A DNA stretch of 64,000 nt from NCBI RefSeq assembly GCF_028858725.1, contig NC_084760.1, positions 92,873,867 to 92,937,866 of the forward strand, read 5' to 3'. Source of the stretch: Colius striatus (taxonomy: Eukaryota > Chordata > Aves > Coliiformes > Coliidae). The position numbers and the translations under genes are program-made. Under the pieces are notes generated by a model. That model worked only from the letters and a program-made list of their open reading frames with translations. It had not been told where the DNA came from and did not search any database. Below are positions 63,401-64,000 of this stretch, piece after piece (position 1 is the first letter of the stretch; the number at the start of each line of letters is the position of its first letter).

Positions 63401-63810
63401 TGTCAAAAACTGAAGACAACAGCCACTGGAAAATTAGTTTGCTTGAAAATTACAGCAACGGAATGTTCCAAGGTTTCTCATCTGATCTTCAACTCTGTCA
63501 TGACAAGCCAGCAGCAACTGCATTGTTTGAATGGGTGGAGATCACAAACAAGGGATCTAGCTACAACTGAAGTTTTTACACAGGAAAGATGCACTACTAG
63601 AAACCGCACACATAAATATGCTGACTTAATGCAAAGAAGTTAAGTCTTTGATATTTAATTTCTCATCATTAGTGAGGAGTTACTACATTCTTTAATTGAA
63701 CAGCTGTTCATTTATAACACTGTACCTTCTCTGGATTTCCAGTTCTTCTTGTGATGGACCATTTTGTACTTGAGAGGGAAGCTGTGAATTCTGTCGAGGC
63801 AATGTAGGAC
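30400..63810 (-). CDS. ENAH: ENAH (Mena) coding region, 3' portion, whole-gene entry
   Basis: ENAH is a cytoskeletal Ena/VASP protein that holds actin barbed ends, recruits profilin-actin and speeds filament elongation in lamellipodia, filopodia and adhesions. Seen here: eleven exons on the minus strand (63726-63810, 49032-49351, 47017-47817, 44924-45228, 44530-44666, 44077-44131, 43741-43789, 40223-40289, 33507-33585, 31513-31570, 30400-30437) plus a cassette at 37717-37779. All borders are GT/AG and all phases join, giving 1994 nt: 2 nt finishing a split codon, 663 codons and a TAG stop, with no frameshift. Domain order matches the family: linker, LERER repeats, proline-rich core, EVH2 blocks A, B and C. 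The 5' part encoding the EVH1 domain is outside the window. The identification rests on family-specific runs such as LTGLAAALAGAKLRKVSR, GLMEEMSALLARR and RKPWERTNT. EVL and VASP lack the LERER block, so ENAH is the only fit. Confidence 0.97.
30438..30466 (-). repeat. (GA)n/(CT)n microsatellite serving as polypyrimidine tract
   Basis: The plus strand has about 14 GA units right next to the last coding exon. In the transcript this is a pure CU tract ending in UAG, that is, the acceptor itself. Length changes here would alter the polypyrimidine tract of the terminal exon directly. Confidence 0.9.
30438..30832. repeat. Dispersed repeat copy B, abutting the ENAH terminal exon
   Basis: From the (GA)n run through 30620, and again at 30781-30832, this matches 16938-17150: for example GTCAAAGTCAAGGCA, GAAGGCTCAC.CTGCTCC, CTTCAGACAG and, later, AGAGTAGCC CCAGGGCCCTCCC. 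Copy B has about 160 extra bases (30621-30780) relative to the other copy. The family is not one I can name. It lies in the final ENAH intron. Confidence 0.7.
30467..31512 (-). other. ENAH: Final ENAH intron
   Basis: This is the intron between the coiled-coil exon and the terminal exon. Its 3' part is repeat copy B (to 30832). The rest, 30833-31512, is AT-rich with no coding signal; one plus-strand frame at 31078-31284 is without a family match. Confidence 0.85.
31513..31570 (-). CDS. ENAH: ENAH coiled-coil exon DILDEMRKELTKLKEELID
   Basis: This 58-bp exon encodes DILDEMRKELTKLKEELID, the core of the right-handed coiled coil (block C) that makes Ena/VASP proteins tetramers. Acceptor: acactgtag at 31572-31571. 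Donor: GATG|gtaggt at 31512-31511, phase 1. Residues are essentially identical to the mammalian sequence, so function is surely kept. Confidence 0.97.
31571..33506 (-). other. ENAH: ENAH intron between block C exons
   Basis: The 1.9-kb intron separates LDYDRLKQ from DILDEM. It holds the C/A-rich island listed separately; the rest is AT-rich with nothing recognisable. Confidence 0.85.
32073..32870 (+). other. C/A-rich, G-poor intronic island with a long open frame, unidentified
   Basis: About 800 bp in the intron between 33507 and 31570 are clearly different from their AT-rich surroundings, being rich in C and A on the plus strand and poor in G. One plus-strand frame is open for 97 codons (32073-32363), has a TAG, then runs 45 more codons to a TAA at 32502; it contains CTCQVWNPPT, LECRGPWHQQ and LCQKCN. 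A second frame has 130 codons from 32218. I do not recognise either peptide. It could be a decayed coding-derived insertion (processed copy or transposon) or simply skewed sequence. There is no poly(A) tail or target duplication that I can see. Confidence 0.4.
33507..33585 (-). CDS. ENAH: ENAH exon: PKSTPTGQPSANGVQSEG into block C
   Basis: This 79-bp exon reads (R)PKSTPTGQPSANGVQSEG and then LDYDRLKQ, the start of the EVH2 block C coiled coil. Acceptor: ctactgcag at 33587-33586. Donor: AAGCAG|gtatgt at 33506-33505, phase 0. The linker before LDYDRLKQ is a potential phosphorylation region; the heptad positions begin at L-D-Y-D. Confidence 0.96.
33586..37716 (-). other. ENAH: ENAH intron downstream of the 11a cassette
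   Basis: A 4.1-kb AT-rich intron without recognisable repeats or coding exons. The first 200 bases after the cassette donor are where mammalian ESRP-type elements would lie; I cannot point to a clear cluster on the transcript strand. Confidence 0.8.
37717..37779 (-). CDS. ENAH: ENAH cassette exon 11a (epithelial-type)
   Basis: This 63-bp segment encodes RESPWKNLIASENRFYDSLN plus a split arginine. It aligns with the mammalian 11a peptide (RDSPRKNQIVFDNRSYDSLH): the same length, and SP, KN, I, NR, YDSL in the same places. Acceptor: cttcatag at 37781-37780. Donor: AACAG|gtatca at 37716-37715. It is phase 2 in and out, so inclusion adds 21 residues without a frame change. In mammals exon 11a is included in epithelial cells under ESRP control and lost in invasive or mesenchymal cells; a key serine (the SP) is kept here. 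Both splice sites look weak, as expected for a regulated cassette. About half of the residues differ, unlike the highly conserved flanking exons. Confidence 0.82.
38291..38377 (-). mobile_element. CR1 LINE 3' end fragment
   Basis: The sequence AATCATAGAATGCTAGGGGT, then GGAAGGGACC TTTAGAGATCATCTGGTCCAACCCC and GCAGAAGCAGG, is the reverse complement of the classic CR1 3' terminus. It is a short 5'-truncated insertion, about 90 bp, in the intron between the cassette and the coiled-coil exon, antisense by its own orientation on the plus strand and thus sense with ENAH. It looks fairly young because it keeps the terminal motif well. Confidence 0.9.
39572..39607. repeat. Perfect 12-bp inverted repeat (hairpin) in the intron before the 11a cassette
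   Basis: GTAGCGATTTCA at 39572-39583 is exactly reverse-complemented at 39596-39607, with a 12-base loop between. It lies about 615 nt downstream of the 40223 donor in the intron that separates this exon from the cassette at 37779. A perfect stem of 12 with a CpG in each arm stands out in AT-rich intron sequence. It could be a transposon remnant or an RNA structure; I see no target duplication. Confidence 0.75.
40223..40289 (-). CDS. ENAH: ENAH exon ELTRKPWERTNTVNGSKSPVIS
   Basis: This 67-bp exon encodes ELTRKPWERTNT, then VNGSKSPVIS and the AG of a split arginine. KPWERTNT is diagnostic of ENAH. Acceptor: gttttccag at 40291-40290. Donor: TCCAG|gtactc at 40222-40221, phase 2. It can splice either to the cassette at 37779 or to the coiled-coil exon at 33585; both begin with A, so both complete an AGA arginine codon. 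Confidence 0.95.
40290..43740 (-). other. ENAH: ENAH intron before the KPWERTNT exon
   Basis: A 3.5-kb intron. I see only short homopolymers (T-run near 40392-40406) and no mobile element or coding signal. Confidence 0.85.
43741..43789 (-). CDS. ENAH: ENAH exon EESESSTSKVSSTSTP
   Basis: This 49-bp exon codes for EESESSTSKVSSTSTP plus the first base of the next codon. It is the serine/threonine-rich linker between blocks B and C and a likely phosphorylation region by composition. Acceptor: ttcaatcag at 43791-43790. Donor: CCTG|gtaag at 43740-43739, phase 1. The nearby 4-kb region to the left is intron. Confidence 0.92.
44077..44131 (-). CDS. ENAH: ENAH exon RRRIAEKGSTEPEQKDDKT
   Basis: This 55-bp exon completes the basic patch of block B (ARRRRIAEKG) and continues into an acidic/lysine linker, STEPEQKDDKT. 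Acceptor: gtttgtag at 44133-44132. Donor: ACT|gtgagt at 44076-44075, phase 0. Compared with the mammalian linker (STIETEQKEDKGEDSEPVT), the segment is shorter and is split between this exon and the next. Confidence 0.93.
44530..44666 (-). CDS. ENAH: ENAH exon: Ser/Gly linker and F-actin-binding block B
   Basis: This 137-bp exon begins GEDSSSSSGGGGGSASSKTD, continues SGRGNGPLPLGGSG and ends LMEEMSALLARR. GLMEEMSALLARRRR is the F-actin-binding motif of EVH2. The preceding low-complexity S5-G5 stretch takes the place of a non-repetitive segment (MEDTSFPSGG-like) in mammalian Mena. The acceptor is atgaag at 44668-44667 with a poor pyrimidine tract (ttgattttgtgtgtaatg); it is placed by phase 0 and because the frame upstream has no family match. 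Donor: AGGAG|gtaagg at 44529-44528, phase 2. Confidence 0.93.
44924..45228 (-). CDS. ENAH: ENAH polyproline exon with G-actin-binding block A
   Basis: This 305-bp exon encodes VVQGPPAPPPPPPLPSG, several GPPPPPP and PPPPPPPPPLPSQVPP runs, then ASGFSVGFVSEENRPLTG and LAAALAGAKLRKVSR. The GP5-type runs bind profilin and so load profilin-actin. LAAALAGAKLRKV is the thymosin-like G-actin-binding block A that opens the EVH2 domain. Acceptor: atactag at 45230-45229. Donor: CGG|gtaaat at 44923-44922, phase 0. The exon is strongly biased to G on the plus strand, which makes glycine- and valine-rich antisense open frames; these are shadows. Confidence 0.96.
45229..47016 (-). other. ENAH: ENAH intron between the proline-rich exons
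   Basis: A 1.8-kb AT-rich intron with no repeat or exon I can support. Confidence 0.85.
47017..47817 (-). CDS. ENAH: ENAH large proline-rich exon (neuronal-type L exon plus constitutive end)
   Basis: This 801-bp exon starts APSFDSSPYSTPLPEYSSC and includes SAFHPVLPHYATVPRPLNK, PLPPSPPVMISSPPGKATG and a run of nine prolines. It then runs into SVENSLNSVLGDSSASEP and ends TTQQG. The first 230 residues match the large exon that in mammals makes the 140-kDa neuronal Mena; the last part is the constitutive segment. Acceptor: ctgtccag at 47819-47818 (phase 1). Donor: CAGG|gtaagg at 47016-47015. It is proline/serine-rich and has no predicted fold, and probably binds SH3, WW or profilin-type partners. 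A nested acceptor at 47129-47128 allows the short form. Confidence 0.95.
47128..47150 (-). promoter_or_regulatory. ENAH: Nested alternative 3' splice site inside the large proline exon
   Basis: Within the coding exon the minus strand reads a pyrimidine tract (ttctcccttctccctctgcag) directly before CTACCCCTGCC. Using it would start the exon at 47127 (111 bp, coding ATPASVENSL onward), remove 690 nt or 230 residues, and keep phase 1. This is the short/long switch expected between the broadly expressed 80-kDa-type and neuronal 140-kDa-type Mena. That the sequence codes for protein and still keeps a near-ideal tract (coding LPSPSAA) supports real use. Confidence 0.8.
47818..49031 (-). other. ENAH: ENAH intron before the large proline exon
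   Basis: A 1.2-kb AT-rich intron. The 3' end on the minus strand carries a long pyrimidine tract (ctttttctctttctcctttt) about 30-70 nt before the acceptor at 47818. That may serve the regulated large-exon acceptor, for instance through PTB-type binding. Confidence 0.8.
49032..49351 (-). CDS. ENAH: ENAH LERER-repeat exon with PKA-type site
   Basis: This 320-bp exon encodes RQLQEQQRQKE followed by about 85 residues of LERER/QERER/DRERM-type heptad-like repeats and ends WERERRISNA. In ENAH the LERER region is the segment reported to bind the alpha5-integrin tail, and RRIS matches the PKA consensus known in Mena. Acceptor: ttgtag at 49353-49352. Donor: GCTG|gtaag at 49031-49030, phase 1. The repeats are long, charged and probably helical. 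The arginine, glutamate and leucine codons vary along the repeat, so this is an old protein repeat and not a fresh microsatellite. The antisense strand has serine/leucine-rich open frames that are shadows of this exon. Confidence 0.96.
60081..60142 (-). CDS. ENAH: Candidate alternative first coding exon of ENAH (EVH1-less isoform)
   Basis: On the minus strand an ATG at 60142-60140 in good context (A at -3) opens 20 codons, beginning MRVYKPPVQG and ending KLDRLL, plus two bases TC, followed by a perfect gtaagt donor at 60080-60075. The phase is 2, exactly what the LERER exon at 49351 needs: TC+A gives serine, then QLQEQQ in frame. A TAA in the same frame lies 9 nt before the ATG, so this cannot be an internal coding exon and would act as a poison exon if spliced from 63726. 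As a first exon it would give a Mena of 656 residues (426 with the short proline exon) lacking EVH1. I do not recognise the 20-residue peptide. The phase match alone has a one-in-three chance, so transcript support is decisive. Confidence 0.45.
60222..60231 (-). promoter_or_regulatory. TATA/MEF2-like box upstream of the candidate first exon
   Basis: The minus strand reads TTATAAATAA here, which fits the MEF2 consensus YTAWWWWTAR and also contains TATAAAT. It lies 80 nt upstream of the ATG at 60142, so a TATA-directed start would fall near 60,195 and leave a 5' UTR of about 50 nt. The surrounding DNA is AT-rich, so a chance match is possible. Its only special support is its position before a candidate first exon. 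Confidence 0.3.
60279..60285. promoter_or_regulatory. AP-1 consensus site
   Basis: The 7-mer is TGACTCA on the plus strand and TGAGTCA on the minus strand, the AP-1 consensus, about 137 nt upstream of the candidate ATG. A second overlapping half (ACTCAGTGACTCA) gives a MARE-like look. Such 7-mers are common by chance, so this is supportive only. Confidence 0.25.
63726..63810 (-). CDS. ENAH: ENAH exon: linker after EVH1 (GPTLPRQNSQ)
   Basis: This 85-bp exon reads GPTLPRQNSQLPSQVQNG then PSQEELEIQR, the linker between the EVH1 domain and the LERER region. The acceptor is a T-rich tract ending tttag at 63811-63812; the donor is AAG|gtaca at 63725-63724. It enters in phase 1 (first glycine codon split) and leaves in phase 2 (AG), and the next exon supplies the A of the final arginine codon. 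It is the most 5' ENAH exon in the window. The 190 bases to the right are intron. The optional MenaINV exon of mammals would lie further upstream and cannot be judged here. Confidence 0.95.
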
Positions 63811-64000
63811 CTAAAAGCAAACACAGATCATAAATTAACGTTTTGAACTTTTACTATGCAGAAAAGCACAAAAATCAAGGAAGAAGGCCAGCCATCGCAT
63901 GACATAACTGTTTGCTTCTGCTTTTTAAGCCAAACAAGCTCAACAACATAATACAGCAAATAAAAGCTGCAACAAATGTTACCTTATGTATTTACAGAAT

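Larger units (their letters stand above)
49352..63725 (-). other. ENAH: 14.4-kb ENAH intron
   Basis: This is the intron between the linker exon and the LERER exon. Apart from the candidate first exon at 60081-60142 and its upstream elements I see no coding exon. It is AT-rich unique sequence with short homopolymer runs (for example G8 then A13 near 59004-59024) and no recognisable CR1 or LTR. Its size and low repeat content leave room for regulatory elements, but I can name none apart from those listed. Confidence 0.85.

Overview
The window is bird nuclear DNA. It carries CR1 LINE fragments with the usual bird 3' end, a solo LTR with clean ends, and a large intron-rich gene on the minus strand whose protein is recognisable as ENAH (Mena, the Ena/VASP actin-filament elongation factor). 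I base the bird assignment on the CR1 family and the gene; I cannot name the species. No bacterial-type features (operons, CRISPR arrays, IS elements) are present.  Layout. About 1-27,000 is intergenic DNA downstream of ENAH. It has no convincing gene, but holds five-type repeat content: CR1 fragments at 12,174-12,985 (+), 16,199-16,446 (+), 16,667-16,740 (-) and 20,509-20,870 (-), a solo LTR at 13,201-14,013 with a perfect 5-bp target-site duplication, and one copy of a dispersed repeat at 16,938-17,150. About 27,000-30,399 is most likely the ENAH 3' UTR. From 30,400 to 63,810 lies the 3' two thirds of the ENAH coding region, minus strand: eleven exons plus one cassette exon, all with GT/AG borders and matching phases, giving 663 codons before the stop without the cassette. 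The EVH1-coding exons lie beyond the right edge.  How the parts work together. Read 5' to 3' (descending coordinates), the exons encode the linker, the LERER-repeat region ending in a PKA-type site (RRIS), the large proline-rich neuronal-type exon with a nested shorter acceptor, the profilin-binding polyproline plus G-actin-binding exon, the F-actin-binding block, the KPWERTNT exon, an epithelial-type 11a cassette, and the coiled-coil tetramerisation block with the terminal SKSNTA end.  Most interesting points. (1) At 60,081-60,142 there is an unlisted candidate first exon: ATG, 20 codons, a perfect gtaagt donor, and exactly the phase needed to join the LERER exon, with a TATA/MEF2-like box and an AP-1 site upstream. 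It would make an EVH1-less Mena. (2) A strongly diverged 11a cassette at 37,717-37,779. (3) The terminal exon's polypyrimidine tract is a (CT)n run that is the edge of a dispersed repeat. (4) A C/A-rich, G-poor island in the intron at about 32,070-32,870 with a long open frame that I cannot identify.
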